NCBI GenBank assembly: GCA_000980735.1
Contig: LBFQ01000011.1
Coordinates: 13,264-27,191, forward strand
Direction: 5' to 3'
Length of the DNA stretch: 13,928 nucleotides
Source of the DNA: Candidatus Caldipriscus sp. T1.2
GTDB taxonomy: Bacteria > Hydrothermota > Hydrothermia > LBFQ01
Position 1 is the first letter of the stretch. Every line of letters starts with the position of its first letter. The position numbers and the translations under genes are program-made. This document shows, piece after piece, positions 6,825-13,928 of the stretch. Below the pieces are notes generated by a model. It worked only from the letters and a program-made list of their open reading frames with translations. It did no database searches and was not told the DNA's origin.

Positions 6825-7453
6825 TCTTCCCCGAAGATCAAACTTTCAACGTAAAACCAAGCGTCATTTAAAACATCCTCAAAGGACCTACTTCCGTCAA
6901 TAACCTTTATCCTCTTCTTTGCCCTCTTTGCCAAGGCAAGATACCCATACCTAACCCTTTCAAAGAATTCCAGACCCAGGCTCTCGTAATGGTCCCTTTT
7001 GTCTTTCAACCTTTCAAGGGCTATTTTTGGATCTAAATCTATCAATATCGTTAAGTCGGGTTTTAGTTTTAATGAGGCTATCTTGTTAAGGTGTGTCACG
7101 AGGTAGTACTCCAAACCCTTACCGAAAACCTGATAGGCGAAGGTTGAATCCGAATACCTGTCGCAAATTACTATTTTCCCCTCCCTTAACGCGGGAATAA
7201 TCTTTCTTTTCGTATGGTCGTACCTTGCGGAAAGTAGGGCAAAGAGTTCCGCTAAGGGTTCCCTATCAACCTTTTTTGCCAACACATCCCTTAAAAGCTC
7301 GGCAAAATCTGTACCCCCCGGCTCCTTTGTAATTAAGATTTTTTCCTCTTTGATCCCCTTCTTTAAAAGCCTTTCCTTTATTGCGGATATTAAAGTACTC
7401 TTTCCGCTTCCGTCTATCCCCTCAAAGGTTATAAACTTTCCCCATCTACCCAA
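6821..7453 (-). CDS. tmk: Thymidylate kinase
   Basis: Tmk phosphorylates dTMP to dTDP with ATP, an essential step of dTTP synthesis. The 210 residues carry the P-loop GIDGSGKST (12-20), EPGGT (44-48) and DRYSDST (98-104). The LID region KDKRDHYES precedes FFERVRYGYLALA. The P-loop has no basic residue while the LID has several, which fits the bacterial type II enzymes. The start is TTG at 7453, the only start giving the conserved KFITFEGIDG beginning in frame. It overlaps the end of nuoL by eight bases, and its stop overlaps the start of murG, so translation of all three is probably coupled. Confidence 0.95.
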   Translation of the reverse strand: MGRWGKFITFEGIDGSGKSTLISAIKERLLKKGIKEEKILITKEPGGTDFAELLRDVLAKKVDREPLAELFALLSARYDHTKRKIIPALREGKIVICDRYSDSTFAYQVFGKGLEYYLVTHLNKIASLKLKPDLTILIDLDPKIALERLKDKRDHYESLGLEFFERVRYGYLALAKRAKKRIKVIDGSRSFEDVLNDAWFYVESLIFGEE

Positions 7454-9350
7454 GGGAGATTATACCGACGATAAACAGGGCTCCCAATATTATCCAAAGG
7501 GCGTAGGTGCGAACGGAGGATGTTTGAATCTTGGTAAAGAGGGAACCGATACCGTAAGAGAGCCAAGCCAAAGCGTTTATGATCCCATCTATCAGGATCC
7601 TATCAACCAAAAGGAATAGGATCCACTTTGAAATGAAGTTCAGACCCTTTACGAAGATGAAGTTATAAATCTCGTCAACCCAATACCTGTTGTAAAGGAC
7701 GAGGTATATGGGCCTGAAGGTTTTTGCCAATATAACGGGGAGATTGGGTGAAAGGACGTACATAACGTAGGCTAAGGCTATTCCTAAAATTCCCGCGCTT
7801 AAGCCGAGGAGCATGGGCAGGGAGGAGTGGGATATGTGGAAGTGTTCGGGTAGGACGAAGGTTCCTTCCAAAATCTTCGCCCAAAGGCTTTTCTCCCCTC
7901 CCAAACCTACAAAACCCGCAAGTATAGAACCTGTAGCGAGGATAAGCATAGGTATGAGCATCACGGGGGGGCTTTCATGCGCGTGCTCGTAAAGGTGATG
8001 ATCCCTAGGTTTCCCCAAAAACACCATAAAGAACATCCTGAAGGTATAAAATGCTGTTAGAAAGGCGGTGATAACCAAAAGCCAGAATACAAAGGGGAAA
8101 TCTTGGGTTGCCATTAAAATCTCATCTTTGCTGAAGAATCCTGCGAAAGGTGGGATCCCAGCAAGGGCAAGGCCCCCTATTAGCATAAAAAGTCCCGTAT
8201 ATGGTAGCTTTTTAAATAAGCCACCCATCCTCTGAATATCAAGGACATCGTGTAAGGCGTGCATAACCGAACCTGCGGATAAGAATAATAGAGCTTTAAA
8301 GAAGGCGTGGGTGTATAGGTGAAAAACCCCCGCAGAATAACCGAGCATACCGGAAGCGGAGAACATATAACCGAGCTGGGATATAGTTGAAAATGCCAAT
8401 ATCCTCTTTAGATCGTTATTCACAAGGGCCATGGTTGCGGAGAAGAAGGCAGTTAGGGCGCCTATTAGTGCCACGGTTTGAGGGGCGGAAAGTCCAAAAA
8501 ATACGGGGACATCATGGACGGAAGTGTAAAGGAAGGATGTTCTGCCGATCAAATATACGCCCGCGGTTACCATCGTTGCGGCGTGTATTAGGGCGGATAC
8601 CGGCGTGGGACCTTCCATGGCGTCAGGTAGCCAGACGTAAAGGGGGATTTGCGCTGATTTACCCGTAGCAGCGAAGAAGAACAAAAGGGCCGCTATACCC
8701 AACGGGATGGCAAGAACTTCCTTGTTTTCCAAGACGAACTTCTGAACCTCGGAATACTTAAGGGTTCCAAAAAGGGAGAAGATAAGGAACATACCCAAGA
8801 GGAAACCCGCATCCCCTACCCTGTTTACCACAAAAGCCTTCAAACCCGCATTTCTTGGCGCATCCCTAAAGTACCAAAAACCTATAAGCAAATATGAGGC
8901 AAGTCCTACACCCTCCCAACCCACGAAAGTTAAAGGGAAGGAGTTCCCCAAAACCAAAATTAACATAAAGAAAACAAACATGTTGAGATAGGCGAAGTAC
9001 CTCCAATAACCTTCATCCTTCTCCATATAACCTATGGAGTATAGGTGGATCCATAGGGAGACGAAGGTGACGACGAAGAGCATAACACCGGTGAGAGGGT
9101 CAAGGAGGTATCCAACGGTTATATTCAGCTCACCTGCAAACATCCAAGTGTAAAAGTCCCTTTCAACCACGAGGTGGTTGAATAGGGTTTGATATGCCAA
9201 AGTTCCACCCGTTATCGTTGAGATGGTAAGCATAAGGACCGCTATCCAGCCTGCAAGTTTTCCGAGGGATCTACCGAAAAGTCCGTTTATTAGGAACCCA
9301 AAAAGGGGCGCACCAACCGTAATTATTACCAGGATATCCGTCAAGTTCAT
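7446..9350 (-). CDS. nuoL: NADH-quinone oxidoreductase subunit L (proton-pumping antiporter-like subunit)
   Basis: NuoL is the distal membrane subunit of respiratory complex I and one of its proton channels. The 634 residues hold many membrane helices and the family residues: glutamate 146 in VGWEGVG, lysine 231 in TGKSAQIPLYVWLPDAMEGP, histidine 256 in ALIHAATM, histidine 348 and lysine 352 in HAFFKALLF, and lysine 408 in FSKDE. The C-terminal part (about 560-634) fits the long lateral helix and final anchor. The PLYVWLPDAMEGPTPVSALIHAATM wording is typical of NuoL rather than NuoM or NuoN. A TAGAAT box lies eight bases before the ATG. No other nuo gene is present: a barrel-protein gene is upstream and tmk downstream. 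An MrpA- or hydrogenase-type homologue is less likely. Confidence 0.92.
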   Translation of the reverse strand: MNLTDILVIITVGAPLFGFLINGLFGRSLGKLAGWIAVLMLTISTITGGTLAYQTLFNHLVVERDFYTWMFAGELNITVGYLLDPLTGVMLFVVTFVSLWIHLYSIGYMEKDEGYWRYFAYLNMFVFFMLILVLGNSFPLTFVGWEGVGLASYLLIGFWYFRDAPRNAGLKAFVVNRVGDAGFLLGMFLIFSLFGTLKYSEVQKFVLENKEVLAIPLGIAALLFFFAATGKSAQIPLYVWLPDAMEGPTPVSALIHAATMVTAGVYLIGRTSFLYTSVHDVPVFFGLSAPQTVALIGALTAFFSATMALVNNDLKRILAFSTISQLGYMFSASGMLGYSAGVFHLYTHAFFKALLFLSAGSVMHALHDVLDIQRMGGLFKKLPYTGLFMLIGGLALAGIPPFAGFFSKDEILMATQDFPFVFWLLVITAFLTAFYTFRMFFMVFLGKPRDHHLYEHAHESPPVMLIPMLILATGSILAGFVGLGGEKSLWAKILEGTFVLPEHFHISHSSLPMLLGLSAGILGIALAYVMYVLSPNLPVILAKTFRPIYLVLYNRYWVDEIYNFIFVKGLNFISKWILFLLVDRILIDGIINALAWLSYGIGSLFTKIQTSSVRTYALWIILGALFIVGIISLG

Positions 9351-9358
9351 AAGGGGAT

Positions 9359-9364
9359 ATTCTA
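9359..9364 (-). promoter_or_regulatory. -10 box (TAGAAT) of the nuoL-tmk-murG operon
   Basis: Minus-strand TTTAGAAT ends eight bases before the nuoL ATG at 9350, within the 24-base gap after the barrel-protein gene. It suggests nuoL starts its own transcript even though the upstream gene is on the same strand. Confidence 0.4.
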
Positions 9365-9374
9365 AACTTGAAAT

Positions 9375-9908
9375 TTACTCAAAAACCCCCAAGGATACGA
9401 GCAAACCCAAATTTATCCCTAAATAAAGCATGTTGTTAATTGTTAATATTCGTAACACTCCCTTTAAGACTTGGACCGTAATCAAAGAATATCCCACCAC
9501 CAATCCCCGACAGGACCTATGGAATAATACAGATTTCGTGAATCCACCGAATGCCAAACCTTTAAAGTCCATCCTCTCTGTATCGGGTTCCCCCTTTGCT
9601 TTCACCGAATAAAGAGCATAAGCGGGATAAAAACCCAAATAGCCCTTGAGCATAGGGAGGGAAAGCTGATAGGCTACAGGGAGCTTAATGTATGTCCTCT
9701 TAACTTCCAAAGTATCCTCAAATACCTTCTGCGTTCCAGCGTGGAAGTCTAAGCCTAATCCTACCGCGATAGGGATGGGCTGTAGGCTTACACCACCCAT
9801 AGTGCCCCTAACTTCACCAAACCCCCCAAGATTCAACCCCACACCTAAGCTACCCCATAACTCTATCGCATATACTGGCGACAGCGCTAAGGGAAGTAAT
9901 AAAGCGAT
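9375..9908 (-). CDS. Outer-membrane beta-barrel protein, start codon unclear
   Basis: The sequence resembles OmpA-like barrels of the PF13568 type: alternating polar and apolar residues, glycine-rich turns, a YIKLPVAYQLSLPMLKGYLG segment matching the family's 'YleiPl..ky' signature, and a C-terminal strand ending in phenylalanine-glutamate. A GTG at 9842 opens a clear frame, but the frame continues upstream as IALLLPLALSPVYA, a signal-peptide core with an A-x-A-like cleavage site. No ATG, GTG or TTG exists there before an in-frame TGA. ATC at 9906-9908 sits six bases after GAGGT and would be an unusual start. A lost base in the CTTTATT stretch could instead join a KKS-containing start. The gene follows the subtilase stop by four bases, so the two are probably co-transcribed. 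Confidence 0.6.
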   Translation of the reverse strand: MALLLPLALSPVYAIELWGSLGVGLNLGGFGEVRGTMGGVSLQPIPIAVGLGLDFHAGTQKVFEDTLEVKRTYIKLPVAYQLSLPMLKGYLGFYPAYALYSVKAKGEPDTERMDFKGLAFGGFTKSVLFHRSCRGLVVGYSLITVQVLKGVLRILTINNMLYLGINLGLLVSLGVFE

Positions 9909-9912
9909 TTCT

Positions 9913-12282
9913 TTACCTCAATATCACCTTCCTAAATCCTCTCCCCTCCCTTACAAAATAAACCCCTTTCTTCTCCACTCTTGAAACCCTCCTACCGCTT
10001 ATATCGTAAATCTCAACCTTTGAGGATCCAAGTTTTACGATGTTTTCCTCGGAGAAAGTTAGCACCGGGCAATTTGGAGTTGTGGAGTAAAACAACCTTA
10101 TGTGGAATGTGGCGGAATCACCGGGGTTAAGGGTGTAGGGTCCGGAGCTTAACATAACCGACCAATCCGATATTGTGTCGGGGGAGAAGGTTAAATCTCC
10201 TCTAAGGAAGGAGAATTTTACGCTGTCAGAAATTGGGAACCATAGGGAATTTCGGATAAAGGAGATGTTCGCGGTTGGGCTTAAAGCTTGGATTCCTATA
10301 TAACCCGTAAAGCTTCCATCCACCGCACCCATAAGGGCGCACCTTAAAGACGAAAAGAGAAATCCCGTATCCCTACTTGGCCTACCTATATCAAGATCCG
10401 CAAAGAATCCCAAATAACCCGATATTGTGAAAGGTGTGGTATTTTTAACGGTGAAAGAGAAGTTTAAGAAAGAATCACCACCGTAGCCGTATCCGAGGAG
10501 GGTATAAGATAATCCGAAGGTATCAGCTTGGGTTATGTAATATCCTTGCGGGACAAAGGACAAAATTTTAAATGTATCGGTGGGGTAAAAGTCCCTATCG
10601 TTTCCCAAAGTTCCTACCCAAGCGTCCGATACCCTGTTATAATCCATACCGAAGGCAAAGCTAGCAAGGTAAAGGTTTGAAATGCCGTTGTAAAGGAGTT
10701 TAAAGAGCTTACCCGTTCTTGTGAAGGAAATCTTTAAAGCGGTGGTATCTATCGAGACGAAATCCTTTGGTGTTCTACCGAAGGGAACCAAAATTTGGTT
10801 GATGGTACTGTCGGAAAAGTGTGACTTAAGTGTAAATGGTATATATTCTCCATCCGTTATACCACTTCCGTAAATTTCAAAGATTAATGAGAAGGTGTCG
10901 TTTGGTGGGACAAGGAAGGTGAAGGGAGGGGTATTAATTGAAACCCTGCTATCGTTGGTGTTTAGCGAAAAGAGGGCTGTTGAGGAGTTTGATGTGTAAT
11001 TTTTTAGGGTTATTATCAAGCTGTCCAAACCGTCAAATGTTCCGTCCTTTATTCTCCAGCTTAAAACTACGGGTAATATCGTTGATGGGGGAGGTGTATT
11101 CCTTACCGCCTTCCATGCGTTCACCCTTCCGAATCCGTAAAGGTTGTTTGGATATGGGGAACCCCAGGGGAATGTATCCGTGGATGAGGTTAAGATCCTA
11201 TAAACATCTTGAAAGGTGAGGGATGGGTTTTTTTGGAGCATAAGGGCAACTATACCGGCTGTTATAGGGGAAGATAGGGAGGTTCCGCTTGCGGTTCTAA
11301 ACCCCCCACCTATATCCGTGGTTAAGACGCTAACCCCAGGCGCAACCACATCGGGTTTTAGGAGATTCCAAGTGGGAAAGGGCCAATAAGTTGGATCGTT
11401 CCAAGGGTTTTTGTTGGGGGCAGGTCCCCTTGAGGAGAAGCCCGCGAGGGTATCCCCCCTATTCGTCGCCCCAACGCCTATCACCAACGGGTAATTCCCG
11501 GGGGAGAAGTTTCCATACCACGTGTTTCCCAGGGCGAATACAGGTATTATCCCGGCCATCCTGAGAAGCATTATATTATTCCAGTACTCTAAGGAACCGC
11601 TCGTATCTCCCGTCTTCCAAGATCCGTTATAAACCCTTATGTTATAAGCGGAATCTATCTTCCATTCAAGGATCTTTGAAAAGCCCAAATGGGTGGAAAC
11701 CTCGTTGGATGTAATATAAGTCCCAAAGATCCTAACAACCGCTATCTTTGCGCCCGGTGCAACACCCGTACTGTCTCCCACTAAAACACCGGCGACTATT
11801 GTGCCGTGTGGTAAAATTGGGGAATCTGTAGGCCTTTCGCTACCCTCCACCGCATCGTACCAAAGCCCAGACCATTTGTTTATTAAGTAAGGGTGTGATG
11901 TATCTATCCCGGAATCCATTATTACTACAAGGACACCTGAACCATTATAACCGTTCGCCCAACAGGAATCCGCCATTATCTTATCCAATGCCCAAGAACC
12001 CGTTGATAATGTAGAAAATTCTGGGGATATAAGCTCAACATACCCAGCCTTTCTATACTTCAGTGCTCCCGTAAGGTTCTTTAAGGTTTCAAGGTTTTCT
12101 ACCCTCGTATAAACCGCAACCGCGTTTGCTGAGGGTAAAGGTATTACGCTATCCGAAAGCCCCGAAATCCTTATAAGTTGAGCTTTTTGTTTTGTCTGAA
12201 ATTTTAGCATTTGGTAAAGCATAAACGCATCCTTTACCCCGTAATTCAAAATATTCCCAAAGGATAGAATATACCAACCCAT
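9913..12282 (-). CDS. Subtilisin-like serine protease (S8) with type IX-like C-terminal sorting tail
   Basis: The 789-residue protein has a region resembling an inhibitor-like propeptide (about 35-88), then an S8 peptidase domain (about 95-395). The catalytic triad is aspartate 123 (IMDSGID), histidine 159 (LPHGTIVAG) and serine 335 (SGTSLSSP), with oxyanion asparagine 253 (ALGNTW). After it come beta-rich segments (about 400-740) of the CARDB/Ig kind. The last 40 residues, VEIYDISGRRVSRVEKKGVYFV and a basic end, match the type IX secretion C-terminal signal of FCB bacteria. That predicts export to the cell surface. Oddly, the N-terminus MGWYILSFGNILNYGVKDAF is not a convincing Sec signal peptide. 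Start at 12282 is backed by a TAAAAT box seven bases upstream. Confidence 0.9.
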   Translation of the reverse strand: MGWYILSFGNILNYGVKDAFMLYQMLKFQTKQKAQLIRISGLSDSVIPLPSANAVAVYTRVENLETLKNLTGALKYRKAGYVELISPEFSTLSTGSWALDKIMADSCWANGYNGSGVLVVIMDSGIDTSHPYLINKWSGLWYDAVEGSERPTDSPILPHGTIVAGVLVGDSTGVAPGAKIAVVRIFGTYITSNEVSTHLGFSKILEWKIDSAYNIRVYNGSWKTGDTSGSLEYWNNIMLLRMAGIIPVFALGNTWYGNFSPGNYPLVIGVGATNRGDTLAGFSSRGPAPNKNPWNDPTYWPFPTWNLLKPDVVAPGVSVLTTDIGGGFRTASGTSLSSPITAGIVALMLQKNPSLTFQDVYRILTSSTDTFPWGSPYPNNLYGFGRVNAWKAVRNTPPPSTILPVVLSWRIKDGTFDGLDSLIITLKNYTSNSSTALFSLNTNDSRVSINTPPFTFLVPPNDTFSLIFEIYGSGITDGEYIPFTLKSHFSDSTINQILVPFGRTPKDFVSIDTTALKISFTRTGKLFKLLYNGISNLYLASFAFGMDYNRVSDAWVGTLGNDRDFYPTDTFKILSFVPQGYYITQADTFGLSYTLLGYGYGGDSFLNFSFTVKNTTPFTISGYLGFFADLDIGRPSRDTGFLFSSLRCALMGAVDGSFTGYIGIQALSPTANISFIRNSLWFPISDSVKFSFLRGDLTFSPDTISDWSVMLSSGPYTLNPGDSATFHIRLFYSTTPNCPVLTFSEENIVKLGSSKVEIYDISGRRVSRVEKKGVYFVREGRGFRKVILR

Positions 12283-12289
12283 AAGGTTA

Positions 12290-12295
12290 ATTTTA
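12290..12295 (-). promoter_or_regulatory. -10 box (TAAAAT) of the subtilase gene
   Basis: Minus-strand CCTTAAAAT ends seven bases before the ATG at 12282. It mirrors the plus-strand box of the divergent gene. Confidence 0.5.
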
Positions 12296-12309
12296 AGGCG
12301 GTTTCACCT

Positions 12310-12315
12310 TAAAAT
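12310..12315 (+). promoter_or_regulatory. -10 box (TAAAAT) of the PATAN-like gene
   Basis: CCTTAAAAT ends six bases before the TTG at 12322, which places the likely transcription start on the start codon and supports the TTG. Confidence 0.5.
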
Positions 12316-12321
12316 ATTTTC

Positions 12322-13341
12322 TTGAGGGAAGTTAAGGAAATTCTGGATAAGATAGTTTCGGGTAAAAAAACGGGGGTTTTGAGGGTAAGCAGGAAGAATT
12401 TTCAGGATCCTTTGTTGCATGTAACCTTCTTGAAGGGTGTTCCCCTTTACGCCTACTCCTTCCTCGTTAAGGATAGATGGTATGAGGGGCTATTGAGTAG
12501 GGAGGAGATCGAGAATAACCTTTTCGGGAACATATTTGAGTATGCTTTCAAAAATTATGGGGAAAAATACTTACAGCATATGACGGAGTATTCAAAAAAT
12601 GTTATACAGAAGGCTTTGAAGGGTGCGGCGGAGAATGGGTGGCAGTTGGAGGCGGAGTTTATAGAGGAGGATGAGGATACGGTTAGGGAAATGGTGGGGA
12701 TAATTAGGGCGAAATCGGATATTGAGGCATTCGCAAAAACCTTAACTTCTTTGGGAGCAAAGCAGGTTTATTTACCAAAAATGGGTAAAAAATTGGGATA
12801 TGGGGATGCGGAACTTGATGAGATCTACGAATTTTTAACAAAGACCTCTGGGGAATGCGATGCTATAGTTTCCACACCCTTCGCAAACATCTTCCTGATC
12901 CACAAGTTCGGGGATCCCATAATATTCTCAACCGATAATCTGCTCGTTGAAGAACTTGAGGAGAATTTGAAGAATTTGATCAATGGGGCGGATAAGGTTT
13001 CATGCGAAAGGGATATAGAAGTGGGGATAGATTTCCCAATATTCAAGGGTATAGGAAAGCCATTTTTGGTAGCAATAAGGAAGGATGAGGAATTTTTGAC
13101 ATTTTACATAAAAAAGGATTTCTTTCTTGTTGATAAAAAGCCCCTACAAAGGGTACTCTCAAGCATATTTGAGATAAACGAGAAGTTAAGCATTGCTGTT
13201 TATGAATCCCTCTTAGAGCTCTCGGGATCGCAAACAACCATAACCTCGCAGGATATAATAGATATGAAGGTTAAGGTTTTGCTTATGAAGTTCCCGAACC
13301 CAGAGGATTTTAGGGAAGCTTTCAAGAAAGAAAAGTTTTAA
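12322..13341 (+). CDS. Protein with DUF4388/PATAN-like N-terminus, function unknown
   Basis: I do not recognise this 339-residue protein with confidence. Residues 4-46 (VKEILDKIVSGKKTGVLRVS, then a short hydrophobic strand and FLKGVPLYAYS) follow the start of DUF4388/PATAN domains: 'l..l..gkkTGvL.v' followed by 'f..G.i..A'. These domains occur in bacterial response regulators and motility or polarity proteins. A second alpha/beta half lies about 125-220, with ISTDNLL-like strands and an acidic helix, and the C-terminus is helical and charged. There is no signal peptide or membrane segment, so it is probably cytoplasmic. TTG is taken as start because of the -10 box six bases upstream. It is divergent from the protease gene and overlaps the next, convergent gene by 20 bases. 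Confidence 0.65.
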   Translation: MREVKEILDKIVSGKKTGVLRVSRKNFQDPLLHVTFLKGVPLYAYSFLVKDRWYEGLLSREEIENNLFGNIFEYAFKNYGEKYLQHMTEYSKNVIQKALKGAAENGWQLEAEFIEEDEDTVREMVGIIRAKSDIEAFAKTLTSLGAKQVYLPKMGKKLGYGDAELDEIYEFLTKTSGECDAIVSTPFANIFLIHKFGDPIIFSTDNLLVEELEENLKNLINGADKVSCERDIEVGIDFPIFKGIGKPFLVAIRKDEEFLTFYIKKDFFLVDKKPLQRVLSSIFEINEKLSIAVYESLLELSGSQTTITSQDIIDMKVKVLLMKFPNPEDFREAFKKEKF

Positions 13342-13498
13342 CAAACCTCAAAACCTCATCCGTAAAGGAAGGTTTCTCATAGTTAATTTTTGTGTCCAAA
13401 AGCACCGAGACCTTGGGCCTTATACCCATTTCGGGTTTAAAGGTACGTATTGGAGAGGATGAGTTTAATATGTCCCTAACCATAATCGTTCCCTCAAG
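13322..13498 (-). CDS. C-terminal end of an unidentified protein, cut by the cloning junction
   Basis: A minus-strand frame enters from the vector junction at 13498 and ends with TGA at 13322-13324, giving about 58 residues. It is protein-like: RPKVSVLLDTKINYEKPSF is a beta strand with a charged helix after it, and the end VLRFVKTFLS is amphipathic. The 'P.v.vllDt' strand resembles that in DUF58/von Willebrand-like proteins, but these normally continue further, so no family is assigned. The gene is convergent with the PATAN-like gene, overlapping by 20 bases. Codon use (AGG, ATA, AAA) matches the rest of the insert. Confidence 0.5.
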   Translation of the reverse strand, partial: LEGTIMVRDILNSSSPIRTFKPEMGIRPKVSVLLDTKINYEKPSFTDEVLRFVKTFLS

Positions 13499-13789
13499 GG
13501 GGATCCTCTAGAGTCGACCTGCAGGCATGCAAGCTTGGCACTGGCCGTCGTTTTACAACGTCGTGACTGGGAAAACCCTGGCGTTACCCAACTTAATCGC
13601 CTTGCAGCACATCCCCCTTTCGCCAGCTGGCGTAATAGCGAAGAGGCCCGCACCGATCGCCCTTCCCAACAGTTGCGCAGCCTGAATGGCGAATGGCGCC
13701 TGATGCGGTATTTTCTCCTTACGCATCTGTGCGGTATTTCACACCGCATATGGTGCACTCTCAGTACAATCTGCTCTGATGCCGCATAG
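13499..13789 (+). CDS. lacZ: Vector lacZ-alpha fragment, interrupted by the insert
   Basis: The frame runs in phase from the SmaI half-site (GGG GAT CCT) through the polylinker into LAVVLQRRDWENPGVTQLNR and on to TAG at 13787-13789. This is the alpha-complementing peptide of E. coli beta-galactosidase as carried on pUC plasmids. Its 5' part lies on the other side of the insert and outside this window. It is an artefact of library construction and should not be counted as a gene of the source organism. Confidence 0.95.
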   Translation, partial: GDPLESTCRHASLALAVVLQRRDWENPGVTQLNRLAAHPPFASWRNSEEARTDRPSQQLRSLNGEWRLMRYFLLTHLCGISHRIWCTLSTICSDAA

Positions 13790-13928
13790 TTAAGCCAGCC
13801 CCGACACCCGCCAACACCCGCTGACGCGCCCTGACGGGCTTGTCTGCTCCCGGCATCCGCTTACAGACAGCTGTGACCGTCTCCCGGGAGCTGCATGTGT
13901 CAGAGGTTTTCACCGTCATCACCGAAAC
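13499..13928. other. Cloning vector sequence (pUC18 type), not part of the organism
   Basis: From 13499 the sequence is the pUC18 polylinker: BamHI 13501, XbaI 13507, SalI 13513, PstI 13519, SphI 13525 and HindIII 13531, then lacZ-alpha and the pBR322-derived backbone. The five G's at 13498-13502 leave GGGG as the right half of a cut SmaI site, so the insert was blunt-end cloned and its last base is about 13498. Compared with pUC18 as I know it, an A appears missing near 13869 and a C added near 13884. Confidence 0.97.

Larger units (their letters stand above)
12290..12315. repeat. Inverted repeat made of two mirrored promoter boxes
   Basis: ATTTTAAGG at 12290-12298 and CCTTAAAAT at 12307-12315 are exact reverse complements around the 8-base core CGGTTTCA. 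Each arm contains one outward-facing -10 box. With a 16-18 base spacer, the -35 position of each promoter would fall on the other's -10 box, so the two could compete for polymerase. No regulator gene for it is recognised nearby. Confidence 0.5.

Overview
The window is about 13.5 kb of compact, AT-leaning bacterial DNA followed by 430 bases of pUC18-type cloning vector (13499 to the end). The insert looks like a thermophilic, probably uncultured, didermic bacterium. Arginine is mostly AGG and isoleucine often ATA. A secreted subtilase ends in a type IX-like sorting tail and is followed by an OmpA-like beta-barrel protein, which suggests the FCB group or a neighbouring candidate phylum such as WOR-3. 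This placement is inference; there is no rRNA or other phylogenetic marker in the window.

Layout. 1-3142, minus strand: the start of an unidentified protein (1-74), RNase R in two frames (97-2126) and a SEC-C zinc-motif protein (2210-3142). 3195-4835, plus strand: surE and an acyltransferase-like protein. 4828-5388, minus: an ATP:cob(I)alamin adenosyltransferase. 5454-5854, plus: a Cu,Zn superoxide dismutase gene broken by two frame changes, so that no intact ORF reveals it. 5847-9350, minus: nuoL, tmk and murG as an overlapping operon. 9375-12282, minus: the subtilase and the barrel protein. 12322-13341, plus: a protein with a DUF4388/PATAN-like start. 13322-13498, minus: the C-terminal end of an unidentified gene cut off by the cloning site.

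The strongest recurring signal is regulatory. Nine genes that begin a transcription unit have a TA(A/G/T)AAT hexamer only 6-11 bases before the start codon, usually preceded by another T. A sigma-70-type polymerase starting about 7 bases after such a box would start at or within a few bases of the start codon, so leaderless transcription appears to be the norm for first genes here. Genes inside operons instead use overlaps or a GAGGT element. Packing is tight: two convergent pairs overlap by exactly 8 bases at their stop codons, and a third overlaps by 20.

Caution: the vector end carries what look like two indels relative to pUC18, so the frame changes in RNase R, sodC and possibly the barrel protein may be base-calling errors rather than biology.
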